Source of the DNA: Sphingomonas sp. HF-S4
GTDB taxonomy: Bacteria > Pseudomonadota > Alphaproteobacteria > Sphingomonadales > Sphingomonadaceae
Assembly (NCBI RefSeq): GCF_032911445.1
Contig: NZ_JAWJEJ010000001.1
Coordinates: forward strand, 806,001-870,000
DNA length: 64,000 nucleotides
Reading direction: 5' to 3'
How positions within the stretch are numbered: position 1 is the first letter of the stretch; the number at the start of each line of letters is the position of its first letter. Below the pieces are notes generated by a model. It did no database searches, had not been told where the DNA came from, and saw only the letters and a program-made list of their open reading frames with translations. The translations under genes were made by a program, and so were the position numbers. This document shows positions 1 to 9,718 of the stretch, in pieces.

Positions 1-88
1 TAATATGTGGGCCGGTCCGGATACTTGCGATTACTCGAAATCGTTCGAGGCGCCGATCCTGACCGCGCTCACAGGATCAAGGCAACCG

Positions 89-2551
89 ATGACCGCAAAC
101 GCGCACAAGGCAGTCGACAAGCCCACCGCCCAGTCGCCCGAGGCGATGCTTCGACAACTGGGCATGATGCTCGATCAATCGCAGGCGGTGATCGAATTCT
201 CGCCCGACGGCACCGTGCTGCGCGCCAACGATCTGTTCCTGAGCTTCATGGGCTATGCGCCCGAGGAAGTGATCGGCCAGCATCACAGCCTGTTCTGCGA
301 CACCGCGTTCGCCGGCAGCTCGGACTATGAGCTGTTCTGGCTCGGCCTGCGCAGCGGCACTGCCAAGGACGGCGAGTTCAAGCGCGTCGCCAAGGGCGGC
401 CGCGAAGTGTGGATCCGCGCCAAATATTATCCGGTGCTCGAAGACGACACCGTCGTGCGCATCATCAAGATCGCGATGGACGTCACCGACACCAAGCAGG
501 AAAGCATCCTGCACGAGGGCCTGCTCTCGGCGATCAGCCGTGCCCAGGCCGTGATCGAGTTCGATCTCGGCGGCAACGTGCTCACCGCCAACGAGAACTT
601 CCTCAAGGTCACCGGCTACAAGCTGGGCGAAATCGAGGGTCAGCACCACCGCATGTTCTGCACCGCCGAGCAGGCGCGCTCGGCCGAATATGCCCAGTTC
701 TGGGAGAAGCTCGCTCGCGGCGAATATCATTCGGGCGCGTTCAAGCGGCTCGCCAAGGGCGGCAAGGAGATCTGGATCCAGGCGACCTACAACCCGATCC
801 TCGACTTGCGCGGCCGCCCGGTGAAGATCGTGAAATACGCGATGGACGTCACGGCCCAGCGCCTCGCCGCGGCCGAGGCCGAGGGCAAGGTGGAAGCCGT
901 CGGCCGCCAGCATGGCGTCGCCGAATACGATCTGTCGGGCAAGCTGCTCGCCGCCAACGAGATGTTCTGCGGCATTTTCGGCTATCGCCGCGAAGAGCTC
1001 GAAGGGCTCCACCACGAGGAAACCACCCATCCGGGCTGTCACATCCACCAGGATTATCGCCAGTTCTGGTACAAGATGGGCCGCGGCGAGCCCGAGGCCG
1101 CCGATTTCCGCCGCGTCACCAAGGACGGCCGCGAGATCTGGGTATTCTCGAGCTTCAATCCGATCCTCGATCTTGACGGCAAGCCGTGGAAGGTCGTCGA
1201 ATATTCCACCGACATGACCGACACCAAGCTCAAGGCGCTCGAGTTCCAGGGCAAGGTCGATGCGATCAGCCGCGCCGAATGCGTGCTCGAGACCACGCTC
1301 GATGGCACCGTGCTCTACGCCAACGAGAATTTCCTCAAGATGGTCGGCTATTCGATCGAGGAACTGCGCGGCAAGGACCAGCGCATGCTGCTCGAGCCCG
1401 AAGTCGCGGCGAGCGAGGATTATCGCCAGCGCGCCGAGGGCGTCTCGCACGGCGAGTTCCTGTCGGGCGAGTTCAAGCGCATCGCCAAGGGCGGGCGCGA
1501 GGTCTGGATCCGCGCGACGGTCAACCCGATCTTCGATACCTGCGGCAAGCCCTACAAGCTCGTCACCTATGCGATGGACGTCACCGAGGACAAGCTCCGC
1601 TCGATCGAAGTCGAGAACCGCCTCGACGCGATCGAGCGCAGCCAGGCGACGATCGAGTTCGACCTCGACGGCAACGTGCTCACCGCCAACGGCAATTTCC
1701 TCGCGGTGATGGGCTATTCGCTGCGCGAGATCGTCGGCCAGCACCACAGCATGTTCTGCATGCCGGAGTATCTCAAGTCGAAGGAATATGGCGATTTCTG
1801 GCGTCGCCTGAACAGCGGCGAGACGCATACCGGCCGCTTCCACCGCCTCGGCAAGTACGGCCGCGACGTCCATATCCAGGCGAGCTACAGCCCGGTCTAC
1901 GATCTGTCGGGCAAGCCGGTCCGCGTCATCAAGCACGCCTACGACATCTCGGCCCAGGTCGAGCTCGAGACTAAGATCGCCACCAAGAGCCAGGAAATGC
2001 AGGGCATGGTCGCGCGGCTGACCAAGTCGATCACCAGCATCTCCGAAGGCGCGCAGGGCGCGACGGTGCTGGCCGGCGAGACCGAGAGCGCCGCCACCCA
2101 GGGCAGCGCCGCGATCAACAACGCGATTGAATCGATCGAGCTGATCAGCAAGTCGTCGAGCCAGATCGCCAAGATCGTCGGCGTGATTGGCGAGCTCGCC
2201 AGCCAGACCAATCTGCTCGCGTTCAACGCCGCGATCGAGGCGGCGCGTGCCGGCGAGCACGGCGTCGGCTTCTCGGTCGTCGCCGAGGAAGTCCGGAAGC
2301 TCGCCGAGCGCAGTGCAGAGGCGGCGACCGAGATCTCGCGCCTGATCGAGGAATCGAGCGAGCGCGTCGCGCATGGCACCGAGCGTTCGCAGAGCGCGCG
2401 CAATGCCTTCGAAGGCATCGTCCAGAGCGTCGAGAAAACGGCGCGCTCGATCAGCCAGATCGCCAACTCGGCCGACAGCCAGGAAGAAGTCACCTTGAAG
2501 GTCGTCGACATGATCGGCGAGCTCGCCTCTTCGACCCAGGCACACGGATGA
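89..2551 (+). CDS. Soluble methyl-accepting chemotaxis protein with five PAS domains
   Basis: Cytoplasmic chemoreceptor that would signal to CheA through CheW. About 820 residues. Five PAS units of roughly 120 residues run in tandem (about residues 28-635). Each has the pattern 'IEF..dG.vLtAN..Fl..mGY', and most have a 'GqHH.mFC' segment. A C-terminal MCP signalling domain follows, with hairpin-tip residues [17 protein letters not shown] and then [14 protein letters not shown] see no membrane segment, so the signal is probably internal (redox state or a PAS-bound cofactor; inference). I chose the ATG at 89 because AGGATCAAGG lies just upstream; an in-frame ATG at 5 would add 28 residues without a recognisable domain. 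The stop overlaps the next start (ATGA), so the CheW protein is translationally coupled. Confidence 0.9.
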   Translation: MTANAHKAVDKPTAQSPEAMLRQLGMMLDQSQAVIEFSPDGTVLRANDLFLSFMGYAPEEVIGQHHSLFCDTAFAGSSDYELFWLGLRSGTAKDGEFKRVAKGGREVWIRAKYYPVLEDDTVVRIIKIAMDVTDTKQESILHEGLLSAISRAQAVIEFDLGGNVLTANENFLKVTGYKLGEIEGQHHRMFCTAEQARSAEYAQFWEKLARGEYHSGAFKRLAKGGKEIWIQATYNPILDLRGRPVKIVKYAMDVTAQRLAAAEAEGKVEAVGRQHGVAEYDLSGKLLAANEMFCGIFGYRREELEGLHHEETTHPGCHIHQDYRQFWYKMGRGEPEAADFRRVTKDGREIWVFSSFNPILDLDGKPWKVVEYSTDMTDTKLKALEFQGKVDAISRAECVLETTLDGTVLYANENFLKMVGYSIEELRGKDQRMLLEPEVAASEDYRQRAEGVSHGEFLSGEFKRIAKGGREVWIRATVNPIFDTCGKPYKLVTYAMDVTEDKLRSIEVENRLDAIERSQATIEFDLDGNVLTANGNFLAVMGYSLREIVGQHHSMFCMPEYLKSKEYGDFWRRLNSGETHTGRFHRLGKYGRDVHIQASYSPVYDLSGKPVRVIKHAYDISAQVELETKIATKSQEMQGMVARLTKSITSISEGAQGATVLAGETESAATQGSAAINNAIESIELISKSSSQIAKIVGVIGELASQTNLLAFNAAIEAARAGEHGVGFSVVAEEVRKLAERSAEAATEISRLIEESSERVAHGTERSQSARNAFEGIVQSVEKTARSISQIANSADSQEEVTLKVVDMIGELASSTQAHG

Positions 2552-4077
2552 ACGCGCTCGCCGTGCTCGGCGCGGCGGCTGCGCTCCCGCCGCCCGGCGC
2601 CGTCGAGGCCTTGCGCGCGCTCGTCACGGACGATGACGCCACGCCGATCGACGATGCCCAGGCCAGCCTGGTCGAGGCCGAGCCCGGCCAGATCGATGTC
2701 GGGCTGGTCCAGCTGTGCGGCCGCGAGCTTGCGGTCCCGGCCGAGAGCGTCCGCGAAGTCGTGCCGCTCCCGGCAAAGCTGCAACCCAGCTTCTCGGGCG
2801 CCGACATCTCGCCCGGATCGATCGTGATCCGTGGCCGGGTGATCCCGGTGCTCGACATCGCCGGCCAGCTCGGCTTCGGCGCGCGCGAAGGCGGGGGCGG
2901 GGTCGTGCTGATCCTGCGCCACGCCCAGGCGCTGATCGGCATCGTCATGGATTCGGTGTCGGGGCTCGCCCGGATCGCGCGCGAGTCGATTCAGCCCTTC
3001 GCAGTCAACACGGCCGGCGACCACCGCATCGTGTCGAGCACGTTCCCGCACGGCGACGCGCTGGTCGGGCTGATCGATCCCGCCGCGGTGCTCGCGCTCC
3101 CCGGCGTGCCGCATGCCGCCGAGCAGCGCGCCGCGCCCGAGGCCGCGGGCGCCGGCGGTCGCAGCGCGGTAGTGCTGGTCACCGTCGCCGGCGCCAATAT
3201 CGCGCTCGATGCAGCGTTGGTGGTCGCCACTGTCCCCAACGCGCTGCTGCGCCCCAGCCCGGCGCCGTCGAGCAAATGGGTGAGTGTCGTCGAATATCTC
3301 GGCCAGGAAGTGCCGGTGGTCGACGATCTCGCGCTGTTCGGCCTGTCGGGCCGCGCCTCGGACCTTCCCGGCGGTGCGGTGATCATCCTTCGCCTCGACG
3401 CCAAGCGGCTGCTCGGGCTCAAGATCGATCGGGTGCAGCGCATCTTGCCGATCACCGAGCGCTCGATCCGCCCGCTGCCCCAGGCGCTCGCCGAGCAACT
3501 CACGTTGTTCCGCGGCGCGATCGTCGATCATGAGGGCCGGCAGAACCTGCTGCTCGACGGCGACGCGCTGACCAACAGCGATCCGCTGCGCATGATCGGC
3601 GCGCTCAGCCGCGAAGCCGCCGCGCCCGCGCGCGGGGCGGTTGCCGGGCCTGCCACGGCCGAGGATCGCCAGCCCTATCTCGTCTTCGTCGCCGGCGACC
3701 GCCGCCGCGCCGCCGCGCTCGCCTCGGTCAAGCAGATCATCCCGTTCCCCGAGGCCCGCACCGGGCTCAACCGTGAAGGCTCGGGGCTGCAGGGCATCGC
3801 CAGCTACAACGGCGCACCGCTGCCGCTGCTCGACCTTGCCGGGAACGGCATGGGGGGGGATCGTCCCGACGCGGTGGTGCTGGTGGTCGAGAAGGACGGC
3901 GGCTTCAACGGCCTCGTCGTCGACAAGCTAGAGACCCTGTCGCGCTCGGCGGTGCATCGCCGCCCGGGCATGAACGGCGACGACGCCGCGAGCTTCTTCA
4001 TCGACGCGAAGCTCGGCGACCGATCGGAAGCGGTTACGCTCTGCGACTTGGCCGAAGAGGCGGTGCGGCTGGCATAA
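2548..4077 (+). CDS. Triple CheW-domain coupling protein
   Basis: Adaptor of the chemosensory array, 509 residues. Three CheW-like units can be followed at about residues 50-190, 207-347 and 372-505. Each shows the beta-barrel pattern of a hydrophobic strand, a 'V.eVvPLP'-like segment, 'G.v..rG.viPvlD/L' and a later 'G..vD.V..i' strand. The third unit is the most divergent. An ordinary CheW is about 150-170 residues with one domain, so this is a three-in-one adaptor. It is coupled by ATGA overlap to the five-PAS receptor and may be its dedicated coupler (inference). A second triple-CheW gene lies at 8348..9718. A GC hairpin repeat follows the stop. Confidence 0.82.
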   Translation: MNALAVLGAAAALPPPGAVEALRALVTDDDATPIDDAQASLVEAEPGQIDVGLVQLCGRELAVPAESVREVVPLPAKLQPSFSGADISPGSIVIRGRVIPVLDIAGQLGFGAREGGGGVVLILRHAQALIGIVMDSVSGLARIARESIQPFAVNTAGDHRIVSSTFPHGDALVGLIDPAAVLALPGVPHAAEQRAAPEAAGAGGRSAVVLVTVAGANIALDAALVVATVPNALLRPSPAPSSKWVSVVEYLGQEVPVVDDLALFGLSGRASDLPGGAVIILRLDAKRLLGLKIDRVQRILPITERSIRPLPQALAEQLTLFRGAIVDHEGRQNLLLDGDALTNSDPLRMIGALSREAAAPARGAVAGPATAEDRQPYLVFVAGDRRRAAALASVKQIIPFPEARTGLNREGSGLQGIASYNGAPLPLLDLAGNGMGGDRPDAVVLVVEKDGGFNGLVVDKLETLSRSAVHRRPGMNGDDAASFFIDAKLGDRSEAVTLCDLAEEAVRLA

Positions 4078-4090
4078 CGGCTTTCTCATT

Positions 4091-4131
4091 CCCCTCCCTG
4101 AAAGGGAGGGGTTTAGGAAGGGATTCGATCC
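4091..4131. repeat. Partial copy of intergenic composite repeat (GC hairpin)
   Basis: A perfect hairpin has arms CCCCTCCCT (4091-4099) and AGGGAGGGG (4103-4111) around a GAA loop. It is followed by GTTTAGGAAGG and a small GGAT/ATCC stem around TCG (4121-4131). The first stem and the following TTTAG...TCGAT resemble the left half of the larger elements at 36395 and 61504. It sits 14 bp after the CheW stop and may end that transcript. Confidence 0.7.
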
Positions 4132-4188
4132 ACAAATGGACTGTCCGGAAACGCCCCAATTGCGGACATTCAGAGCGACGGCCATAGA

Positions 4189-4407
4189 GTGGAGATGAGC
4201 AGCTACGAATGGAACGACGCACCGCCCACTACGCTCCAGCGAATTTTCGTTGGGGTGTATGTGGCGATACTGCTGGCAGCGTTCGCCAACAACTACTTCG
4301 AGTGGCGGCTACTCGGAGGCCATGGAAAGCAATTTTCCGCAATCTGGGCAATAGTCGGAGTGATCATGTTCGTGCGCTTTATACCCGGTGTCCGCCGCGC
4401 CGAGTGA
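4189..4407 (+). CDS. Small two-helix membrane protein, unknown function
   Basis: A 72-residue product that I do not recognise as a named family. Two hydrophobic stretches are visible: about residues 18-34 (RIFVGVYVAILLAAFANNY) and 47-64 (FSAIWAIVGVIMFVRFIPG), joined by a short polar loop. The C-terminus is basic (VRRAE). The listed start is GTG at 4189; an in-frame ATG at 4195 is equally possible, and neither has a well-spaced ribosome-binding site. It stands alone between the hairpin repeat and the convergent ACT/dehydrogenase pair. The organised pair of membrane helices supports a real gene, but the lack of a clear start lowers confidence. Confidence 0.5.
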   Translation: MEMSSYEWNDAPPTTLQRIFVGVYVAILLAAFANNYFEWRLLGGHGKQFSAIWAIVGVIMFVRFIPGVRRAE

Positions 4408-4452
4408 CGGCTCTCCACCCAAAATCGGCCGTTCGATTTCTGGTTCCGTTAC

Positions 4453-4707
4453 TCAAGCCGCCACTCGCTCAGGCAAATCCGCCACCGCCTCTACCGCCCG
4501 CACCAGCACCAAAGCCCGCAGCTTCTCGGTCACCAGCTCGACCCGCGCCGGCGACCCGTCCAGCACCTCGACTTCGACGTTGTATCCGCCATCCGCCGCC
4601 ACTGCCGACAGTGTCTCCACCGTCAGCCCCTGCTGCACGAACAGGTTCACCACCCGCAGCAGCAGTTCGCCTGATTCCGCCCCGACGATCCGAAACCGCG
4701 TCCGCAT
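4453..4707 (-). CDS. ACT-domain-like small protein downstream of amino-acid dehydrogenase
   Basis: An 84-residue product resembling a single ACT domain, like the regulatory half of acetolactate synthase small subunits. It has the pattern 'RIvGaESGELLLRVvNLFvQQGLTVETLSA', then 'YNVEVEVLDG' and a helix 'ARVELVTEKLRAL'. ACT domains usually bind amino acids. The ATG at 4707 lies eight bases beyond the dehydrogenase stop (4716-4718), behind a TGAGG ribosome site, so both genes probably share one transcript. It may sense a branched-chain or aromatic amino acid handled by the dehydrogenase (inference). The fold is inferred from sequence pattern only. Confidence 0.65.
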   Translation of the reverse strand: MRTRFRIVGAESGELLLRVVNLFVQQGLTVETLSAVAADGGYNVEVEVLDGSPARVELVTEKLRALVLVRAVEAVADLPERVAA

Positions 4708-4715
4708 CCCGAACC

Positions 4716-5774
4716 TCAGGCCGCGCGCCGCGCCATGCCGCCCGCGGCGATCGCCGCGCGCGCCAGCTGGTCGGCGGCAACATTGCTCGCGACACCGCGC
4801 GCGCGTGCCTGGTCGAGCACCGCCAGCAGCCGCGCCGGCGTCGCCTCGACCCGCGCTGCCGCCTCCGCCTGCGACCAGCCCAGATACTCGGCGGCGACGT
4901 TGATGATCCCGCCGGCGTTGACGACGTAATCGGGGGCATAGAGCACGCCGCGATCGGCGAGCCGCGTACCGTCCTCGGGCTCGGCGAGCTGGTTGTTCGC
5001 CGCGCCGCACACGACTTTCGCCGAAAGGCGGGCGATGCTGGCATGGTTGAGCACGCCGCCCAGCGCGCAGGGCGCGAAGATATCCGCATTCGCGGTCAGG
5101 ATGCCGCTCAGGCTCGCAGTCTGCGCGCCGGTCGCCACGGAGACGCGCGCGACGGCTGCTGCATCCATATCGGCGACGATCAGCTTCGCCCCCGCCGCGT
5201 GGAGCATCCCCGCCAGCGCGGACCCGACATGGCCGACGCCCTGGATCGCGACGGTGCATTCGCCGAGCCCGCGGTCGAGCCGTCGCGCCGCCGCGGCCTG
5301 CATCGCCAGGAAGACGCCACGCGCCGTCCAGGGCGACGGATCGCCGCCCGGCGCCGCGCCCCTGGCCGGCAGCCCGGCGACGTGCCGCGTCTCGTCGCGC
5401 ACCGTCTCCATATCGGCCACGCTCGTCCCGACATCCTCGGCGGTGACGTAGCGCCCGCCCAGTTCGCGCACCGCCTGTCCGAACGCGGCGAACAGCTTCC
5501 GGCGGTCGTAGGTGCCTTCGGGGCGCCGCAGCACTGCCTTGCCGCCGCCGAGCGGCAGCCCGGCCAGCGCGTTCTTGTAGCTCATTCCCTCGGCCAGCCG
5601 GCAGGCATCGGCAGCGGCATCCTCGCCGCTTGCATACTGCCATAGCCGGCATCCGCCCGCGGCGGGGCCGAGTGCAGTCGAATGCAGCGCGATCACCGCG
5701 TCGAGTCCGCTCGCTTCGTCGCGGAACACATGCACGCTCTCGGGCGAGAGCTGTCGGTCTATCTCGAATGCCAC
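4716..5774 (-). CDS. Glu/Leu/Phe/Val-type amino-acid dehydrogenase
   Basis: NAD(P)-dependent oxidative deamination of an amino acid to its 2-oxo acid. 352 residues, the usual size for leucine, valine or phenylalanine dehydrogenases. Visible signatures are GPAAGGCRLWQY (about 37-48), the K67 region MSYKNALAGLPLGGGKA with catalytic-type Lys79, EDVGTSVADMETV (about 113-125) and the dinucleotide-binding IQGVGHVGSALAG (about 177-189). The start is GTG at 5774, chosen because AAGGAGT lies six bases upstream. The gene is divergent from an Lrp/AsnC regulator and followed by an ACT-domain gene, which fits amino-acid-responsive control. The exact substrate cannot be decided from sequence. Confidence 0.88.
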   Translation of the reverse strand: MAFEIDRQLSPESVHVFRDEASGLDAVIALHSTALGPAAGGCRLWQYASGEDAAADACRLAEGMSYKNALAGLPLGGGKAVLRRPEGTYDRRKLFAAFGQAVRELGGRYVTAEDVGTSVADMETVRDETRHVAGLPARGAAPGGDPSPWTARGVFLAMQAAAARRLDRGLGECTVAIQGVGHVGSALAGMLHAAGAKLIVADMDAAAVARVSVATGAQTASLSGILTANADIFAPCALGGVLNHASIARLSAKVVCGAANNQLAEPEDGTRLADRGVLYAPDYVVNAGGIINVAAEYLGWSQAEAAARVEATPARLLAVLDQARARGVASNVAADQLARAAIAAGGMARRAA

Positions 5775-5850
5775 GTCGGACTCCTTACTGGACGCGACTG
5801 TATCGCCGATCGAACGGGGACAAACTGACCTCGTTTCGTATGACTGGCGC

Positions 5851-5867
5851 AGATTATTGGATGATCT
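5851..5867. promoter_or_regulatory. Candidate Lrp/AsnC operator between divergent genes
   Basis: An imperfect inverted repeat AGATTAT-TGG-ATGATCT (six of seven positions paired) lies in the 122-bp gap between the dehydrogenase and the Lrp/AsnC gene. Length and AT-rich centre fit Lrp-family sites. The assignment rests on position and symmetry only. Confidence 0.4.
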
Positions 5868-5896
5868 ATCCCGGATATCGCGATATGCGGGTCAAC

Positions 5897-6358
5897 ATGA
5901 CCGATTTAGACCCCTTCGAAAAACGAATCCTCCGCGAGCTCCAGCGCGATGCGAGCCAGACAACTGCCGAACTCGCTGCCAAGGTCGGCCTCTCGGCCTC
6001 GCCCTGCTGGCGCCGCGTCGACCGGCTCGAGCGCGAGGGCGTGATCCGGGGCCGGGTGGCGGTGATCGATCGCCGGAAAGTCGGGCTCAATGCGCATATC
6101 TTCGCGCAGGTGCGGCTCAACGCGCATGGCCGCTCGAACCTCGACGAGTTCAGCGCGGCGATCCGCGGCTTCCCCGAGGTGCTCGATGCCTATGTTTTGA
6201 TGGGCCAGACCGACTTCATGCTGCGCATCGTCGCCCCCGACATCGAAGCCTATGAGAAATTCTTCTTCGACAAGCTGAGCAAGTTGCCCGGAATCCAGGA
6301 GATCACTTCGACGGTAGCGCTCTCCGAGATCAAGTCGACGCTCGAGCTGCCGCTCTAG
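5897..6358 (+). CDS. Lrp/AsnC-family transcriptional regulator
   Basis: A 153-residue DNA-binding regulator. The N-terminal helix-turn-helix is '[44 protein letters not shown]' in outline (about 6-50). It is followed by an RAM/AsnC ligand-binding domain with '[21 protein letters not shown]' and '[17 protein letters not shown]'. The start is ATG at 5897; an in-frame ATG at 5885 would add four residues. It is divergent from the amino-acid dehydrogenase and probably controls it in response to the amino acid substrate (inference from typical Lrp gene arrangements). Confidence 0.88.
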   Translation: MTDLDPFEKRILRELQRDASQTTAELAAKVGLSASPCWRRVDRLEREGVIRGRVAVIDRRKVGLNAHIFAQVRLNAHGRSNLDEFSAAIRGFPEVLDAYVLMGQTDFMLRIVAPDIEAYEKFFFDKLSKLPGIQEITSTVALSEIKSTLELPL

Positions 6359-6428
6359 ACGCCGCTGGTCTCGGGCGGGCGCTTGGCCTAACGTATCGGC
6401 TCCACAACCAATTCGAGACCCCTCCCGC

Positions 6429-8345
6429 ATGGCGCTTGTGAAGAAGTCGACGCTCGGTTCGCGAGCGAAACCCGCAGCGTCGAGCGAGCCACCCGAAGCG
6501 CCGCCGAGCGTCCGCGCCGCCGCGCCGCGCAAGGCCAGGCGTCCGGCGAACGCGCTCGAGCGGATGGACCAGGCGACCCAGGAGCTGGCCAGCGGTATCG
6601 GCGAAGCGGCGGCGGCGGCCGGCGAATTGCAGCGCGCGGTCGACAGCATTTCGAGCAGCGCCGAGGAAGCTGCGGGCGCTTCGCAGGAATCGCTGGGCCT
6701 GATCGGCGCGCTCACCGTCAATTTCCGCGATGCGCGCGAAGGCGCCGAAGCGGCGCTTCGCCAGGCCGGCGCCGCCCAGGACGCTTTTTCCGAGATCGGC
6801 ATCCAGATCGAGGTTTCGGTCGCGGCGATCGATCTCAACGCGCAGCGGCAGCTCGCGACCGCAGAGGTGATGAATTCGCTCGAGGCGGTGGCGAGCGGGA
6901 TCGGAGAGATCGGCCAGGGCGTCGCCGACGTCTCCGACCAGACCAGCCTGCTCGCGCTCAACGCGACGATCGAGGCGGCGCGCGCGGGCGATGCCGGGAC
7001 CGGCTTCGCCGTGGTCGCCGACGAGGTCCGCGCGCTGGCGGAAAGCTCCGAAGCGAGCGCGAGCGACATCCAGCAGCTCGCCGAGCGCGTTTCCGCGGAG
7101 GTCAAGACGATCGCCGAGCGCGTCCGTGCCGCCTCCGAACTGGCGACGCGCGAGGCCGGGCTGGGCCGCGACGTGGTGGTGAGTCTCAAGGCGGCGCGCG
7201 GGGAACTGGTCGCGCTCGGCCAGGGCGCGCAGGCGATCGTCCAGGCGTCGAACGAAGCCGAGATCGCCGCGCGCGAAGCCGAGAAGGGCGCCGAGCAGGT
7301 TGCCGCAGCCGCGGAGGAACAGTCTGCCGCCGCCGCCGAGGCGCAGCAGGCGATCGAGCAGCAGAGCGCCTCGCTCGAGGAGAGCCAGCAGACCGCCGAG
7401 GCGCTGGGCGCGATGGTCCAGGCGCTGGTCGACGATCAAACCGATCAGGTCGCGGTCGAGCAGGTCGCCGCCGCGGCCGAGCAATTGTCCGCGACGGTGC
7501 AGGAGATGTCGGGGTCGTCGAGCCAGATCCAGGTCGCGCTCGAGCAGATCGCCCGCGGTGCCCAGCTCCAGGGCGCGGCGACGCAGCAGGCCAATGCGGC
7601 GATGAGCCAGATCGAGAAGTCGGCCGAAGTGTCGCAGGTGCGCGCCGCCGCCGCCGCCGAGCGGATCGGCGCGATCGTGGCGAGCGTCGACGAGGGGCGC
7701 AGTGCGGTCGAGCGGCTGGCGAGCGGCGTGGAGTCGTCGCTGGACGAGGTCCGCGCAGTGATCGGGCTGCTCACGACATTGAGCGAGACCGGGCGGCGGA
7801 TCGAGAAGATCACCGACAATCTCGCGCTCGTCTCGGTGCAGACCAAGATGCTCGCGGTCAGCGGATCGGTCGAGGCGACGCGCGCGGGCGAGGCGGGGCG
7901 CGGCTTCGCGACCGTCGCGGGCGACATCCGCAAGCTTTCGCGCGACGCGGCGCTCGGCACCGATCATGCGCGCGACGTGGTTCGCCGGATTCAGGACCAG
8001 GTTGCGCTGGTTCGGCGCGATCTTGAGCAGGTTTCGGGCGCGGCAGAGGCCGAAATCGGCCGAAACCGCGCCATGTTGGACCGTTTTTCGGCCGTTGGAG
8101 AGGATCTTGTGGCCGCGCAATCGGCCAATACGGCGATCCTGGCGGGTGCCGAGGACATTCTCCGCTCGGTCCGCGAGGTCCGCGGCGGCACCGACCAGAT
8201 CGCCGAGGCGGCCGAGATCGCGGTCGATGCGGTGCGCGAGGCGGGGGCGGCCGCGCGGCAGCAGGCCCAGGGAGCCGAGGCGCTCGCCGCGGCGATCGAG
8301 GAGATCGCGTCGATCGCCACCGTGCTCGCCGCGCGGGAAGGCTGA
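6429..8345 (+). CDS. Soluble chemoreceptor with two tandem MCP signalling hairpins
   Basis: A 638-residue, almost fully helical Ala/Glu/Gln-rich coiled-coil protein with no membrane segment and no recognisable sensor domain. A canonical MCP hairpin tip is at about 178-205 ([17 protein letters not shown], then [17 protein letters not shown]). A second copy at about 468-495 ([17 protein letters not shown], then [16 protein letters not shown]) has the same register, but Leu-Asn and other tip residues are replaced. Possible methylation-type Glu/Gln pairs occur throughout the helices. It opens the main che operon: the CheW gene starts two bases after its stop. With no input domain it may be an array scaffold or take input from partner proteins (inference). 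Confidence 0.82.
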   Translation: MALVKKSTLGSRAKPAASSEPPEAPPSVRAAAPRKARRPANALERMDQATQELASGIGEAAAAAGELQRAVDSISSSAEEAAGASQESLGLIGALTVNFRDAREGAEAALRQAGAAQDAFSEIGIQIEVSVAAIDLNAQRQLATAEVMNSLEAVASGIGEIGQGVADVSDQTSLLALNATIEAARAGDAGTGFAVVADEVRALAESSEASASDIQQLAERVSAEVKTIAERVRAASELATREAGLGRDVVVSLKAARGELVALGQGAQAIVQASNEAEIAAREAEKGAEQVAAAAEEQSAAAAEAQQAIEQQSASLEESQQTAEALGAMVQALVDDQTDQVAVEQVAAAAEQLSATVQEMSGSSSQIQVALEQIARGAQLQGAATQQANAAMSQIEKSAEVSQVRAAAAAERIGAIVASVDEGRSAVERLASGVESSLDEVRAVIGLLTTLSETGRRIEKITDNLALVSVQTKMLAVSGSVEATRAGEAGRGFATVAGDIRKLSRDAALGTDHARDVVRRIQDQVALVRRDLEQVSGAAEAEIGRNRAMLDRFSAVGEDLVAAQSANTAILAGAEDILRSVREVRGGTDQIAEAAEIAVDAVREAGAAARQQAQGAEALAAAIEEIASIATVLAAREG

Positions 8346-8347
8346 GC

Positions 8348-9718
8348 GTGGCGGGCGACCGGTTGCTGGCACTCGAAGTCGGTGACAAGAGCTTCGGCTT
8401 GCCCTCTGGAATCGTTCGTGAAGTCGCGCGGATGCCACGCCTCGCCCGCGTGCCCCATGCGCCCCCCGCGCTGATGGGGCTTGCCAATATCCGCGGGGCC
8501 GTGGTCCCCGTCCTTTCGCTCGCCACGTTGGTCGAGCGTCCTTCGGGAGGCGAGCGCCGCGTCGTCATCGTCGATCAGGGCGAACCGATCGGCCTGGCGG
8601 TCGACCAGGTCTCCACCCAGCTCGACGCGAGTGATTTACAAGCCATTGATATTGCGGAGTTAATATCAAATTCTATCCCCGCTACCGGGGTCCGCCATTC
8701 GGTCGGCTCGGGCATGTCCGAGGGGGAACTGCAACCCGAACTCACCGCCGAAACCCTGCCATTGCTGGTCTTCGCGATCGGCGACCAGGAATTCGCCGTT
8801 CCCATCGCCATAGTCGAGCATGTCCTCTCCCTGCCCGAACACATCACCCGGATGCCGCTCGCCGATCCCGCCGTGGTCGGCAGCACCACGCTGGACGGCG
8901 CCTTGCTCCCGATCCTGTCGCTTCGCACCCTGCTCGCGCTGCCGGGCACCGACGGCAAGGGGCGGGTGCTCGTAGTGCGGATCGGCGTGCACCGCGTCGG
9001 TCTGGTCGTCGATGCGATGCGCTCGATACTGCGCGTCGCCGAGGACGATATCGATCCGGTGCCGCAAGTACTCGCGCGCGGCGGGGCCGAGGCGCGGATC
9101 CAGGCGATCTGCCGGCTCGATGGCGGCAACCGGCTCGTCTCGGTGCTCGCAGCCGATCAATTGCTGCGCGACGACATCACCGCGCGCTTGTTCCAGGGGG
9201 CAGAGCGGCACGACATGGACGAGACCGTACGCGAAACGCAGCCACACGAGCAGTTTCTGCTGTTCCGCGTCGGCGACGACGAATTCGGCCTGCCGATCGG
9301 TGCGGTCGAGGAAGTGGCGATGCTGCCCGCCAAGCTCACCCGGCTGCCCAGGGCGCCGGCCTTCGTCCAGGGCGTGATGAACCTGCGCGGCCAGGTGATC
9401 CCGGTGATCGACCAGGCGCGTCGCTTCGGGGCCGAGGCAGCGGCGGGCCGCAAGCGCCGCGTGGTAGTCGTGCGCATCGGCGACCTCAGTGCCGGCTTCG
9501 TCGTCGATGCGGTGTCCGACGTTCTTCGCGTCGAAGCCGACGCACTGCGTCCGGCACCCGATCTGGGCAATGCCGAGACGCGCGTGTTCGATCGGATCGT
9601 CAACCTCCCCGAGGAACAGCGGATCGTGCTGATCGTTTCCCCGCGCGAACTCCTCGACCGCGCCGAGCAGGACCTGCTGCGCGGCATATCAGCGAAAGGC
9701 GCCGTGTCGACACCGTGA
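8348..9718 (+). CDS. Second triple CheW-domain coupling protein
   Basis: A 456-residue adaptor with three CheW-like domains at about 3-110, 135-270 and 300-440. The third is the most canonical: 'FLLFRVGDDEFGLPIGAVEEVAMLPAKLTRLPRAPAFVQGVMNLRGQVIPVID' in outline. The first begins 'LLALEVGDKSFGLPSGIVREVARMP'. The start is GTG at 8348, two bases after the receptor stop; the end overlaps cheB (GTGA). No single-domain CheW occurs in the window, so this protein is the likely coupler of the CheA at 11639..13570. Confidence 0.85.
   Translation: MAGDRLLALEVGDKSFGLPSGIVREVARMPRLARVPHAPPALMGLANIRGAVVPVLSLATLVERPSGGERRVVIVDQGEPIGLAVDQVSTQLDASDLQAIDIAELISNSIPATGVRHSVGSGMSEGELQPELTAETLPLLVFAIGDQEFAVPIAIVEHVLSLPEHITRMPLADPAVVGSTTLDGALLPILSLRTLLALPGTDGKGRVLVVRIGVHRVGLVVDAMRSILRVAEDDIDPVPQVLARGGAEARIQAICRLDGGNRLVSVLAADQLLRDDITARLFQGAERHDMDETVRETQPHEQFLLFRVGDDEFGLPIGAVEEVAMLPAKLTRLPRAPAFVQGVMNLRGQVIPVIDQARRFGAEAAAGRKRRVVVVRIGDLSAGFVVDAVSDVLRVEADALRPAPDLGNAETRVFDRIVNLPEEQRIVLIVSPRELLDRAEQDLLRGISAKGAVSTP

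Noticed and set aside
77..2545. Long open frame on the minus strand (822 codons) opposite the five-PAS receptor
   Set aside because: It mirrors codon bias of a high-GC gene, its translation is Arg/Asp/Ala-rich with no domain, and the plus strand has clear PAS and MCP motifs.
6330..8438. Long minus-strand frame (702 codons) opposite the tandem-hairpin receptor
   Set aside because: Low-complexity Arg/Leu/Gly translation without motifs; it overlaps real genes on both sides.
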